DNA of 21,803 nt from a virus: the IMG/VR virus record IMGVR_UViG_3300017951_000164, positions 1 to 21,803 of that record. One strand, given 5' to 3'. A program made the translations under genes and the position numbers. The notes beneath the pieces were generated by a model. It saw only the letters and a list, made by a program, of their open reading frames with translations, searched no databases and was not told where the DNA came from. Each line of letters begins with the position of its first letter. Positions within the stretch are counted from its first letter, which is position 1. This document shows, piece after piece, positions 7,962 to 15,839 of the stretch.

Positions 7962-10162
7962 ATCTCTCCTCCAGGATCACTTTGACGCAAATTAAAATAT
8001 TTTAAGGCATCCAAAATGATCGGATTGCCATGTTTGTCCGTAAAATATTTGCGCCCTGTGCTATATGCGTTGCTAGTTTCGAACATCAAATAGTAACGTC
8101 CTTCATCTAATAGGACGGGGAAAATATCATTATCGTCATTTATCTGTTTGACGATTTTTGGATCGATATCAATCAATCCTGTGTTTTCTTGCAATTCATC
8201 AATCGTTATTTTATCGAGCATCTTGTTAAGATCGTTTTTATTAAGAGCTGACGGCAACAATATTTTTTGATCGCGTATCTCATCAAAACCACCGTTCCCT
8301 GTGTATGGGTTACGGCCAAACGCCTCATTTATAGCTTCATTGTATAAGCGACCATCAAACTCCTCGACGCCTTTATCAAAAGCCTTTTTTGTATAAATAG
8401 CCTCGACAACCTTACGCCCCGTGGCCAACGCCTGAGATTGAAACAACAAAGCCTGGCCAACTTCGCTCATATAAAAACTTTTTGCTTCATCAGAGTTTAT
8501 TCCTGGCGGCTTATTCCCTTGTTTGAGGAGATCAAAACCAGCAAGAGCAAAATTGGCCGCATCTTGCGCACCTAAAGAAAGCAAACCGCCAACATGGGCC
8601 ATTTGATCTGATTGCTTTGAAACTTGTTCCAATATGTCTGGAGCAAGACTTCCAGCATATCTGTTAATTTCTTGCAAAAGATTCAGACGAGCTCCGCGAT
8701 CGCCTTCTTCGAGGATATTGCTAAGAACAGAAATTTCTTGATTCGTTAATAATTTGAGAGGACCGCCATATATTCTTTGAACACGTCTTGCTGCTTGGAT
8801 GCGATCCAACCACGATGCAGATGCCTGTTCTTCTGTAACTCGACCAGGCTCATTCATAGCCGGCAATAAAACCGGTTTGAAATCAATTTGGCCAGCTCGA
8901 ACAGCATAAGAGACAGGATCTTCTTCGAGTCCTCTCACCATATTATTATAAAGAGCTTGAGCGCTGTTAAGGATTGCGACCTCAACCTTGGTATCTAATC
9001 CCTTTGCTCCAGCACCAGGAATACCATCAGACATCTCTTTTATTGCAAGATCGAGCTCGACTGGCCCCATCTTACGAAACCCAACCATTTGCGTTCGTAT
9101 TTGATAGAACTCATTTAACTTATCTTCTGCCGGCCCTCGATATTCTTCTGGCAGTTGCAAAATACGTTGAGCCATTTGAATTATTTGAGCTTCCCCAGGA
9201 TCTCCGCCTTTTTCAAGGATCTGTTGAAGATCACCAATATCTCTTACCAAATCGCGGCCTTCGCCTTTTAAAAACGATCGAGCATTGTTTGTTTCTGCAT
9301 TAAGAGATCGAACTAGGCTCCGTGTTTTTTCAACACCCAATTCTTTTGGAGGATTCTTCGTAAGATCCGCAAGGAACGCTTCTTGATCTTTAAGATTACC
9401 AAGGCGCTGAAAATCTGCGATTGTTCCATCAATAACTGATTGTTCTGTGGTGTGAATAACTATCTTGCTAATTGCAGCTTCATCGCTGCCATTGTCTCGC
9501 ATGTAAGTAGCAAGGTTTTCTAAACCGATAGAAACCGCGACTGATCGCATGTTTGGATCAGCTATGCTTGAAGCATTTCTAAATATTTCTTTTTGACGCT
9601 GATCGATGCCAATTATCGCACGACCTCTAGCATCGTCTTCGAGCTTTTTGCTCCAATAATTAGAATATCTAAAACCAGCAGTAGCTGCGTGCGACCCTAG
9701 TTTGGTCTGTAGAACGCCGGCAACCTCTGGATCCAGGTCCGACAAAGCAGCGGGAAAGCCGTCAACAACATCGGTTAGACGTGTTTGTATTTCTGCTAAC
9801 GGTGTTTCACTATTTTGGCCTTCAGTAACAATACGATCGATCTCGAGCATTGCATCAGTTTCAATTTCTGAAGATGCAATTCGATTAGCAATCTCATATG
9901 CTTTGCGCTCACCGGCTGTTGTTGGCCCTCCAGCTGCACGCAATTTGCCTAGAACTGGCTGCGCACCCATTTCTCGAACTATTTCACCAGCCTGTTGCTC
10001 GTCTTTTTTGATCTGTTCCCGATACAAGAAATCAGACATTTGATCGACGGTCTGGCTAATCGTTTGACCAAATCGAACATTTTCACGAAAATTTGCAAAA
10101 TCAACATTTGCAGGCTGTGCAGATCTAACGCCAAGACGTTGATATGTAGGAAGTCTAGCCAT
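7958..10162 (-). CDS. Internal virion protein, T7 gp15-like position and size, 734 aa
   Basis: The protein is a soluble, charged and largely helical chain without clear transmembrane segments. Its 734 residues are close to T7 gp15 (747), which forms the periplasmic part of the DNA-ejection conduit. It lies directly between the gp14-sized and gp16-sized genes, as in T7. I chose the ATG at 10162 (starting MARLPTYQRLG), which has GAGGT five bases upstream and lies 7 bases after the preceding stop. An earlier in-frame start at 10216 would reach back into the upstream gene and add a low-complexity MAAWVTMAAAW leader. No catalytic motif was recognised. The role is inferred from order, size and composition rather than from a clear family signature. 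Confidence 0.7.
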   Translation of the reverse strand: MARLPTYQRLGVRSAQPANVDFANFRENVRFGQTISQTVDQMSDFLYREQIKKDEQQAGEIVREMGAQPVLGKLRAAGGPTTAGERKAYEIANRIASSEIETDAMLEIDRIVTEGQNSETPLAEIQTRLTDVVDGFPAALSDLDPEVAGVLQTKLGSHAATAGFRYSNYWSKKLEDDARGRAIIGIDQRQKEIFRNASSIADPNMRSVAVSIGLENLATYMRDNGSDEAAISKIVIHTTEQSVIDGTIADFQRLGNLKDQEAFLADLTKNPPKELGVEKTRSLVRSLNAETNNARSFLKGEGRDLVRDIGDLQQILEKGGDPGEAQIIQMAQRILQLPEEYRGPAEDKLNEFYQIRTQMVGFRKMGPVELDLAIKEMSDGIPGAGAKGLDTKVEVAILNSAQALYNNMVRGLEEDPVSYAVRAGQIDFKPVLLPAMNEPGRVTEEQASASWLDRIQAARRVQRIYGGPLKLLTNQEISVLSNILEEGDRGARLNLLQEINRYAGSLAPDILEQVSKQSDQMAHVGGLLSLGAQDAANFALAGFDLLKQGNKPPGINSDEAKSFYMSEVGQALLFQSQALATGRKVVEAIYTKKAFDKGVEEFDGRLYNEAINEAFGRNPYTGNGGFDEIRDQKILLPSALNKNDLNKMLDKITIDELQENTGLIDIDPKIVKQINDDNDIFPVLLDEGRYYLMFETSNAYSTGRKYFTDKHGNPIILDALKYFNLRQSDPGGEM

Positions 10163-10169
10163 TTTTACC

Positions 10170-10676
10170 TCACGTCCAAGCTGCCATGCCGCCGCCATAG
10201 TTACCCATGCCGCCACTTAAACTAAGAGCTGGGAAACCAGTTTGCTGACTTCGTTGATATCCACCATAAATAGTTCCAGCAGCATTTATATAAGCTGTTG
10301 CCATAGCGGTACGGCCAGCATCTTTATAGATTTTGGACTGATAATCAGCCATTCCCAAAGCCATCTGAGAGTTATCAAGCGAGGTGTTATATTCGCGGAT
10401 GCCTTCTTTCATAGATCTATTCTGTAATGCCTGAGCAGATCCGGATGATGGATCGATATTGCCAGCCGCAGCTCCAGTTATGATTGCCGCATTTGTTTCA
10501 TTTATCCGACGAAGAACATCAGCCGCTTGCTGTTTGTAAGCGATTGCTTGACTGCGACCTTGAATACGCGCCTGGGCTGCTTGAGCGTTATATGCTTTTT
10601 GCTGTTGCCGGCCAGAATAAAGCTGACCAGCAGCAGACACGGCGGTCATTGCAACTAATGATATTGCTGCTGACAT
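10170..10676 (-). CDS. Internal virion protein, T7 gp14-like, 168 aa
   Basis: The N-terminus (MSAAISLVAMTAVSAAGQLY) is a hydrophobic, small-residue helix. It is followed by a long Gln/Ala-rich helical stretch (SGRQQQKAYNAQAAQARIQG), a Gly/Ser turn (AAAGNIDPSSGSAQA) and a Gly-rich tail. This pattern is typical of gp14-type proteins, which in T7 (196 aa) are ejected first and line the channel at the outer membrane. The ATG at 10676 lies one base after the stop of the tail nozzle gene and has GTGGGG upstream. An alternative start at 10712 would overlap that gene by about 35 bases and lacks support. It is the first of three consecutive genes matching gp14, gp15 and gp16 in order and size. Confidence 0.7.
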   Translation of the reverse strand: MSAAISLVAMTAVSAAGQLYSGRQQQKAYNAQAAQARIQGRSQAIAYKQQAADVLRRINETNAAIITGAAAGNIDPSSGSAQALQNRSMKEGIREYNTSLDNSQMALGMADYQSKIYKDAGRTAMATAYINAAGTIYGGYQRSQQTGFPALSLSGGMGNYGGGMAAWT

Positions 10677-10677
10677 A

Positions 10678-12873
10678 TCAATTCCCCACTGACATACGAT
10701 ATTCGATACCAAGTAACGTCATTTTTAATGGCGCGGTTTGGCTAATCGTAATTTGACCGGTGTTAGTAAAACCTAAGAGTCCGCTGACTGTCTTGGTTCC
10801 TGTAAATTCTTCAACAGCAGTATCAAGAACACCTTCACCAAATTGTCGGAACGCAATTTCTTTTCCATTGATCGTCATGTTTTGCGTTTCGTACACGACG
10901 GCATCCACCTGGAGGATCCGCTTTTTTGTGCCTAACAATGTACCCTGAGCCAATCTTGGCTCGGCAGGCATGGTTTTGAGGGTTACGTCGTAATTCAGCC
11001 CGATTTGATAAGACGTTGTTGCTGGTGTATCAAAAGAAACATTACTAAAAAAATGCGTAACTTCTTGATCCGCCTCGATTATACCATCTCGAATAATTTT
11101 AACTGTTTCATCGTGTAAATGAACCACATAAACACTTGACGCCGCCCCACCACTTAAAGCGCTATCAAGTTGTAAATCTGAATCAAATTTCTCTAAATAA
11201 TACCGAGTTTGACCCTCTACTACACGTTTTACAATTACATAGATCGAATCAATCTCGCATCCGATCGCTATAAATTCTCCATCAGTTGTAAATGCACTGG
11301 GCGCAATAACATTTTGTGTGGCAAGTATAGAGTAAACCGTCATCGTTCCATCGCTATTTACGATGAACATTCTATCGGTTTCATCTGTCGACGTTGCGCG
11401 TCGAACCGCTAAATCAACAGGGTCTTTAATTAAATGCGAACTAAGAACAGACAGCATCTGCGTGTTATATGATGCTGTAGCGTCTGAAAACTGAAAGCTA
11501 ACAAGCGATTTACCTTGCCGCTGCACAAAAATCGTGGCGCCATTCAAGTCATCGATGGGAACGCCAGGTTTGCTGCCCAATCTAGTTTGTGGCTTCACCA
11601 AAAAACTAGAAGGTGTAATCGGATCATTCGGACCCTGAGAAACAACAAACTCGCCACCAGAAGTAAAAATCTGAAGCTCGGGGCCGCTAAACATATGAGT
11701 AATAACATTCAGCTGATTGGTATTGATTGTTGCTTCCACTGAATCATCATCCAATGCAGATCCAGGATTGAAGTTAAAGAAATCAATAACCCTCGAACCC
11801 CAAACCGTATTCGGCCTGGATTTAGCCCCACCAAAATATAAACGCCCTTCATGGAAGGTTGCTGATCGAGGCCAGCCTCTGGTGTCTGACCAGGTGTCCT
11901 CGTACCCATGCTCACTTTCCCACTCACCAGCAAGAATGTCAGATGTATCAAAAAAGTCTATTTCGACATACGCCTTCATCTCTGTATGGCTAACGTATTC
12001 TGTATATCGAGCACGACCAAAACCATTTAATACATTTAGGTATTCGCCCACAGCTGCCGGCTCGAACGGATTTATTGTATATTGAGATGTGTTATCTGGG
12101 GCCGTATCCCAATCAGGATAGACCGTAAGAACCTTCGATGACGCAACATAGTCTTCGACATGCCGCGTTTGTCCCGCTCCGGTTCCAGCTGTTATATGTA
12201 TGAACATACCATTGGGTTCATCATCCGCGGTAAAGCTCGAAGCAGCTTTAAGAGTTATTGAAGCAGAGCTTCCAGCTTGAGCCGTTCCAGTGTCTGTTGT
12301 TGCGGCAGAAGCTGTAATCGTTATGTTTCCAGTAACAGCAGATGGCGTAATCGTGAACTGCGGTTCATGTGTATCTATAGCATAGGCATACTGCGGAATA
12401 AAACTTATAGGCAGAGCGCCAATCGTCCAGCTTGTATCGCTATTCCTTATAATTCTTTGCGGCTCAAGATCCTCATGCACCAGGATAAGAGTATCAACAG
12501 CTTGCGTATAATTAAGCTCATCGAGCATCGCTGCCGTTATTGTAGTTGTGGCATAGACATTACCGCTACCATTTATGTTTGTTTGCAGCACACCGTCTTT
12601 AAAAATGTACATACGCAAATCAACAAAAACCAACGTATAGCTATCGGTCGTATTGAACTCGAATGGAATTATTTTAAAGTCTGTAAAAGACGTACCAAAA
12701 TTATGGATAAATCTTAGACCATCTCTGCGCCTTACACCGCCTTGAGGCTGGACATATACATTCGTCGCAGTCTCTAGTGCGTTCTGATATTGCTCGAGAT
12801 CAGTACGCGCCTTGAGAAGCGGATCCAGCTCTCCGACTGAAAAGTTGGTTTGAAACTGAACAATCCGCGTCAT
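10678..12873 (-). CDS. Tail tubular protein B (T7 gp12-like nozzle), 731 aa
   Basis: The N-terminus (IVQFQTNFSVGELDPLLKAR) and the following NALETATNVYVQPQGGVRRR carry the recognisable pattern of podovirus tail nozzle proteins: a short strand, the 'G-E-L-dP' motif, then a helix and an Arg-rich 'GGvrrRpG' turn. The rest is beta-rich, consistent with the beta-propeller-containing nozzle. Its length is near that of T7 gp12 (794). The protein would form a hexamer below the adaptor ring, hold DNA in and serve as platform for the fibres. It starts one base after the adaptor stop, with GAGG in the junction (AGAGGATAACATG), and is followed with a 1-base gap by the gp14-like gene. Confidence 0.9.
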   Translation of the reverse strand: MTRIVQFQTNFSVGELDPLLKARTDLEQYQNALETATNVYVQPQGGVRRRDGLRFIHNFGTSFTDFKIIPFEFNTTDSYTLVFVDLRMYIFKDGVLQTNINGSGNVYATTTITAAMLDELNYTQAVDTLILVHEDLEPQRIIRNSDTSWTIGALPISFIPQYAYAIDTHEPQFTITPSAVTGNITITASAATTDTGTAQAGSSASITLKAASSFTADDEPNGMFIHITAGTGAGQTRHVEDYVASSKVLTVYPDWDTAPDNTSQYTINPFEPAAVGEYLNVLNGFGRARYTEYVSHTEMKAYVEIDFFDTSDILAGEWESEHGYEDTWSDTRGWPRSATFHEGRLYFGGAKSRPNTVWGSRVIDFFNFNPGSALDDDSVEATINTNQLNVITHMFSGPELQIFTSGGEFVVSQGPNDPITPSSFLVKPQTRLGSKPGVPIDDLNGATIFVQRQGKSLVSFQFSDATASYNTQMLSVLSSHLIKDPVDLAVRRATSTDETDRMFIVNSDGTMTVYSILATQNVIAPSAFTTDGEFIAIGCEIDSIYVIVKRVVEGQTRYYLEKFDSDLQLDSALSGGAASSVYVVHLHDETVKIIRDGIIEADQEVTHFFSNVSFDTPATTSYQIGLNYDVTLKTMPAEPRLAQGTLLGTKKRILQVDAVVYETQNMTINGKEIAFRQFGEGVLDTAVEEFTGTKTVSGLLGFTNTGQITISQTAPLKMTLLGIEYRMSVGN

Positions 12874-12874
12874 G

Positions 12875-13492
12875 TTATCCTCTTACGTCTATAAGCGAAT
12901 AATCCTCGATAACGTGCGATGGCTGGCCACGACTGTCGATGTTCATGGCTTCACGAAACAAACCGCCTCGGCCATTTTCACCAGGAGTGCCAAAAGCCAA
13001 TGAACGATAGTAATCAGCTTTGCTTATCTGATCTGTGATAATCATACCAAGCTCACCGGCCATAGCCGTCCTAAGCAGATGCACAAAATAATATGGCATC
13101 TTGGACTCACTCACCGTTGCCTGATAATCGATGTAGACATTTTCCTCATTGGTATAGACCTGATCGCCGTAGAGCTCCCAGCCATATCGGAGAGGCATAC
13201 CAAATGTATCAGCGGTATTAAAAAGCGCTCGAACACCAGAAATAATATCACCTGGTAACTGATAGGCATAATTCCATTCAGTAACCGGAGATGTTGCTAG
13301 ACGCGCTAATTGTACTTTTTTATAGCTCCAAGACCACGGATACCTAGAAAGCAAAGAATCCCGAAGATCGGGATAAAGGCGGTCGCAAGCCTGCGCAGCA
13401 TCAGACCCTTCTGTGAAGGATGATATCGGTTGAGCTCCCAGGATAATAAGTGCATCAGAGCATATAGATAGGCTAGTATCACCTGCTGCCAT
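12875..13492 (-). CDS. Tail tubular protein A (T7 gp11-like adaptor), 205 aa
   Basis: The N-terminal half has the pattern of podovirus head-tail adaptors: 'S.CSDALIILGAQPI.SF.EGSDAAQAC..LYP..RDSLLSRYPWSWSYKK', where the Trp-containing 'YPWSW' segment is diagnostic to my eye. Length is close to T7 gp11 (196 aa). Twelve copies would form the ring between portal and nozzle. The ATG at 13492 is preceded by AGGGGG (13498-13503), which also lies inside a hairpin, so initiation may be controlled by RNA structure. It follows the capsid and small structural genes after a 51-base noncoding gap and is followed at once by the nozzle gene. Confidence 0.9.
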   Translation of the reverse strand: MAAGDTSLSICSDALIILGAQPISSFTEGSDAAQACDRLYPDLRDSLLSRYPWSWSYKKVQLARLATSPVTEWNYAYQLPGDIISGVRALFNTADTFGMPLRYGWELYGDQVYTNEENVYIDYQATVSESKMPYYFVHLLRTAMAGELGMIITDQISKADYYRSLAFGTPGENGRGGLFREAMNIDSRGQPSHVIEDYSLIDVRG

Positions 13493-13497
13493 GCGGA

Positions 13498-13536
13498 CCC
13501 CCTAGTCTAGGAGGGGACCAGATTTCCCTGATCCCC
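13498..13536 (-). promoter_or_regulatory. Two mutually exclusive RNA hairpins before the tail adaptor gene
   Basis: On the minus-strand transcript, hairpin 1 pairs GGGGATCAG (13528-13536) with CTGGTCCCC (13513-13521) across a 6-base loop: nine pairs including one G-U. Hairpin 2 pairs CCC (13513-13515) and CCTA (508-511 region) with TAGG and GGG (13498-13504), with one bulged base and a 3-base loop. It covers the AGGGGG ribosome binding site of the adaptor gene. Both need bases 13513-13515, so they cannot coexist. Hairpin 1 has no following U-run, so it is not a standard rho-independent terminator. It may limit read-through, stabilise the capsid message or expose the adaptor start. Confidence 0.55.
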
Positions 13537-13543
13537 GTCCGTC

Positions 13544-13783
13544 TTAGATAACTGCCGTTGTAATAACGCCAGCAGTATTGGTGGCAACCAAGGTTTGACC
13601 GCCGTCGGAGCCATAGGTGTAAATCCAATCACCAGTGTTGATTAGACCTTCCACGCTATTGAAATAGCCCGAGCCAGCGATCGTTGCTTTGGAATCTCCA
13701 GCTGATTTATAGCTGTAGATACTTGGAGCCTGTCCAGCTTTGGAAGCCGCTACAGTTGCCCAATTTGCTTGTGCAAACGCCAT
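13544..13783 (-). CDS. Small structural protein candidate (capsid decoration or head protein), 79 aa
   Basis: The protein starts MAFAQANWATVAASKAGQAP, then has a beta-rich body with Gly turns (YSYKSAGDSKATIAGSGYFN, then GDWIYTYGSDGG) and a Thr/Val-rich end. It lies 11 bases downstream of the major capsid gene with its own GGAG site, so both are probably made in large amounts from the same message. The same place holds a cementing protein (Bbp16) in Bordetella phage BPP-1. Short proteins of the 'APslYSY.t.D..a.v..sGYFN' pattern are common next to capsid genes in podoviruses. A head decoration or stabilising role is inference from place, size and composition. Confidence 0.65.
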   Translation of the reverse strand: MAFAQANWATVAASKAGQAPSIYSYKSAGDSKATIAGSGYFNSVEGLINTGDWIYTYGSDGGQTLVATNTAGVITTAVI

Positions 13784-13794
13784 TAGTCAGTCTC

Positions 13795-14628
13795 CTATTC
13801 TGTACAGCTTATCTTAACGATGCCCTCATCATCGATGGCCACTGCGCCAGCGGAGAACATGGAGCTAACGAGGAAAGATGTCTTTTCTGGGACATAATTC
13901 ACTTCGCTTTTTTGCGCCATTGACTCAGCATAGCCCAGGGCATCTTTGTGCCAGGCAAAGCAAGTACGGGTTGTTGGTTTTGGAATACCGCCTTCATCAC
14001 GATCACCCATAGTCAACACCGTGAAACCCATGAACTGATTGATTTCACCTTGAACAAGGGCTTTTACAGATGCGAAATCGGAGGAAGTGACTTCGGTTTC
14101 ACCAAGCAGAGCATCGAGCTGAGATGCGTGCATGAGAAGATAACGACCCTCGGAAGGGACGTTGTTCTCATTCATAGCCTTAGCAGTTGCACGAAGCTTC
14201 TCGATGTTCATGTTAGATGCCGCACCACCGATCGAGGTTGCAACGGTCGATGGGGAAGCAGCTGCATCGAGAGCATCGATGACGATCTGATCCATGCGAC
14301 GTGCAATCGACTTGGATACGACTTCAACCAATTCACGACGCTCATCGAAGTTGATGTGTGACTGATGGAAGATATCGCTGTACTCAGCAGCAATATAATC
14401 GCTCATCGTCGCAGTGACTTGGCTGTAGGTTACATTGAGAGGAGTAACGTCTGTTTGCGGAACGCGAACAGTTGCTACGCCTTTACCGATTTTTGGAAAC
14501 TTTACAGTATTTCCTTGAACGCCTGTGCGTGTACGGCAAGTACCGCGCAACAGAGATTCAGCTTGATAAGCCTGCTTTACCTCTGACTCAAACAGGGTAA
14601 CGAAGGCCGTTGTGACATTCTGCGCCAT
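13795..14628 (-). CDS. Major capsid protein, 277 aa
   Basis: Context (portal, Bbp19-like protein, scaffold, then this gene, then adaptor and nozzle) and sequence fit a compact HK97-fold shell protein. Residues about 30-60 form the extended region with VKFPKIGKGVATVRVP. A helix with DERRELVEVVSKSIARRMDQ gives the long spine-helix pattern. Later come an A-domain-like RYLLMHASQLDALL and GFTVLTMG, and the end is beta-rich (SMFSAGAVAIDDEGIVKI). The length is short but within the BPP-1-like range. The perfect AGGAGG site (14637-14642), 8 bases before the ATG, is the strongest in the window and fits very high expression. A separate promoter seems to sit upstream. Confidence 0.9.
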   Translation of the reverse strand: MAQNVTTAFVTLFESEVKQAYQAESLLRGTCRTRTGVQGNTVKFPKIGKGVATVRVPQTDVTPLNVTYSQVTATMSDYIAAEYSDIFHQSHINFDERRELVEVVSKSIARRMDQIVIDALDAAASPSTVATSIGGAASNMNIEKLRATAKAMNENNVPSEGRYLLMHASQLDALLGETEVTSSDFASVKALVQGEINQFMGFTVLTMGDRDEGGIPKPTTRTCFAWHKDALGYAESMAQKSEVNYVPEKTSFLVSSMFSAGAVAIDDEGIVKISCTE

Positions 14629-14767
14629 AGCAGAATCCTCCTAAAAAGAGTTTTCGACCAAGCGCGATCCGTTATCCTGAGAGGGCGGTCGCTTGCGCGG
14701 TTGTGGCCGCGCCACCAGCGGGTTCACCGCAGTAGACGGGCCGCACAAGCGGTTATCCGACATTAAG
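14629..14767 (-). promoter_or_regulatory. Structured untranslated leader of the capsid gene
   Basis: This is the larger part of a 172-base noncoding gap (14629-14800) in an otherwise packed cluster. On the transcript it can form GCGCGG-CCACAA-CCGCGC (14695-14712; 6-bp GC stem, 6-base loop) and a smaller CCGC-TTGT-GCGG (14741-14752). No U-run follows either, so these do not look like terminators. They may protect the capsid message from decay or mark an RNA processing site. No small open frame with a good ribosome site was seen inside. Confidence 0.5.
14637..14642 (-). promoter_or_regulatory. Consensus Shine-Dalgarno of the capsid gene
   Basis: Plus-strand cctcct reads AGGAGG on the transcript, 8 bases before the capsid ATG. 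It is the full consensus, stronger than at other genes here, most of which rely on overlap with the upstream stop. Confidence 0.85.
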
Positions 14768-14796
14768 AATATAAATCAAAGCAATCGCTTTTGCAA
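14768..14796 (-). promoter_or_regulatory. Sigma70-like promoter candidate for the capsid gene
   Basis: Read on the minus strand, TTGCAA (14791-14796, 4 of 6 to the -35 consensus) is followed by a spacer of exactly 17 bases and TATATT (14768-14773, 5 of 6 to the -10 consensus). It begins 5 bases after the scaffold stop codon and points at the capsid gene, giving a leader of about 130 bases. It implies use of host RNA polymerase at this late gene. Confidence 0.5.
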
Positions 14797-14800
14797 TAAT

Positions 14801-15589
14801 TTATGATTGCGATGCCATCCATTGCTTTTCAATACGTGTTCTAAACGCTGTATCTGTAGTCCATCGAGGATCCGCTATCGCAGCTTCGAGGTCAGCTCGA
14901 GTCATTTCTGCTTGCTGCGGAGTAATCTGCGTTGGAATACCTTCGTTCGTTAACGCCTGATGATACTTCAAGAACGCATTGATTGCGTCTGCGGTATCCA
15001 AACTATTTGCGATGGCATCACGTTCGTTATTGTTAAGCGGCGCCTTCATCAACAAACGCTCCGCCATTTGGATCTTTTCTTGCGCACGCTCACCAAGCTT
15101 CGACATTTCCGCCTGGCGATCATATTCGAGCTCTTGATTGTGATCCGCTCCTAATCGAACCACCTTCGAGGCAAGATCTTCGAAAGCTGCCTGGCTAATG
15201 CCGTTCTCTTTAGCCCACTCCATATATAAACGTGAAACAGGATCCTCAGAGTCAAAACCCTGATCAATAAGATCTTCAACCTTATAATCACCCTCTGGAG
15301 CCTTATGTTTTCCCTGGCTGAATTGCTTGCGCAATTCGTTATAGCTTTTCGCCAGCTTCTCAACATCTGGGCCATCATCATCCCAAAATTGTTGAGGAAA
15401 ATAATCAGGCCGCTCCAAAGGCTCTTTATTTTCATCTTCATTGCTTTGAGCAGCATATTCTGGCTCCTCTGCGTGTAATGGTATTGGAGCCTCTTGAGAC
15501 TCTACAGAAACGTCTTCTTGGGCCTGGGTATTGAGCAACGGGGCATCGTTATTGATGTTCTCCTGTTGAACGGTTTCCTGGTTATCCAT
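14801..15589 (-). CDS. Capsid assembly scaffolding protein, 262 aa
   Basis: The protein is acidic and rich in Gln, Glu and Asn over its first 70 residues and looks disordered. A conserved-looking block follows, with RPDYFPQQFWDDDG, VEKLAKSYNELRKQ and KAPEGDY, typical of podovirus scaffolds. A helical middle and a basic C-terminal helix ending TAFRTRIEKQWMASQS follow; the latter is the usual capsid-binding end. It would fill the procapsid and leave before or during packaging. It lies immediately upstream of the major capsid gene. I chose the ATG at 15589. A GTG two codons earlier (15595) is equally in frame, and both overlap the end of the Bbp19-like gene. Confidence 0.85.
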   Translation of the reverse strand: MDNQETVQQENINNDAPLLNTQAQEDVSVESQEAPIPLHAEEPEYAAQSNEDENKEPLERPDYFPQQFWDDDGPDVEKLAKSYNELRKQFSQGKHKAPEGDYKVEDLIDQGFDSEDPVSRLYMEWAKENGISQAAFEDLASKVVRLGADHNQELEYDRQAEMSKLGERAQEKIQMAERLLMKAPLNNNERDAIANSLDTADAINAFLKYHQALTNEGIPTQITPQQAEMTRADLEAAIADPRWTTDTAFRTRIEKQWMASQS

Positions 15590-15839
15590 TGTCACTTCTC
15601 TCTATTCGTTTTTCGATCATGCGGACAATCTCAGCCATACCTGTCCGGACATAGCCATAACTGGCGTCTTCTCCAGGGTTCCAAGTAGGACGTTCAATAG
15701 TAATTGAGCGAAGATGCTCAAACACCTTGCGCCCTTCTTCGGATTTAAAAACACGCCCATACAAGATGTCGAGATCGTCCGCTTTGACGAACCCATCAGA
15801 AGACGCTTCCGTTAATCCTTCCCAGCCATCATCGACCAT
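15582..15839 (-). CDS. Bbp19-like phage protein, 85 aa
   Basis: The small protein has the pattern of the family named after Bbp19 of Bordetella phage BPP-1: 'LYGRVFKSEEGRKVFEHLR', then Trp/Asn and aromatic residues, then 'SYGYVRTGMAEIVRMIEKRI'. In BPP-1-like phages it also sits next to the portal and scaffold genes, as here. Its function is unknown; a head assembly role is inferred from position. The ATG overlaps the portal stop (TAATG), and its own end overlaps the scaffold start by 8 bases, suggesting coupled translation. Confidence 0.7.
   Translation of the reverse strand: MVDDGWEGLTEASSDGFVKADDLDILYGRVFKSEEGRKVFEHLRSITIERPTWNPGEDASYGYVRTGMAEIVRMIEKRIERSDNG

Noticed and set aside
13513-13536. 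Rho-independent terminator after the capsid-region gene
   Set aside because: The stem is strong, but no U-run follows it on the transcript, so it is described as a regulatory hairpin instead.
12875-14758. Heptamer GGATAAC (minus strand) near 12875, 14671 and 14752 as a possible phage promoter element
   Set aside because: Only seven bases are shared, the flanks differ, and one copy contains the ribosome site of the nozzle gene; chance is likely.
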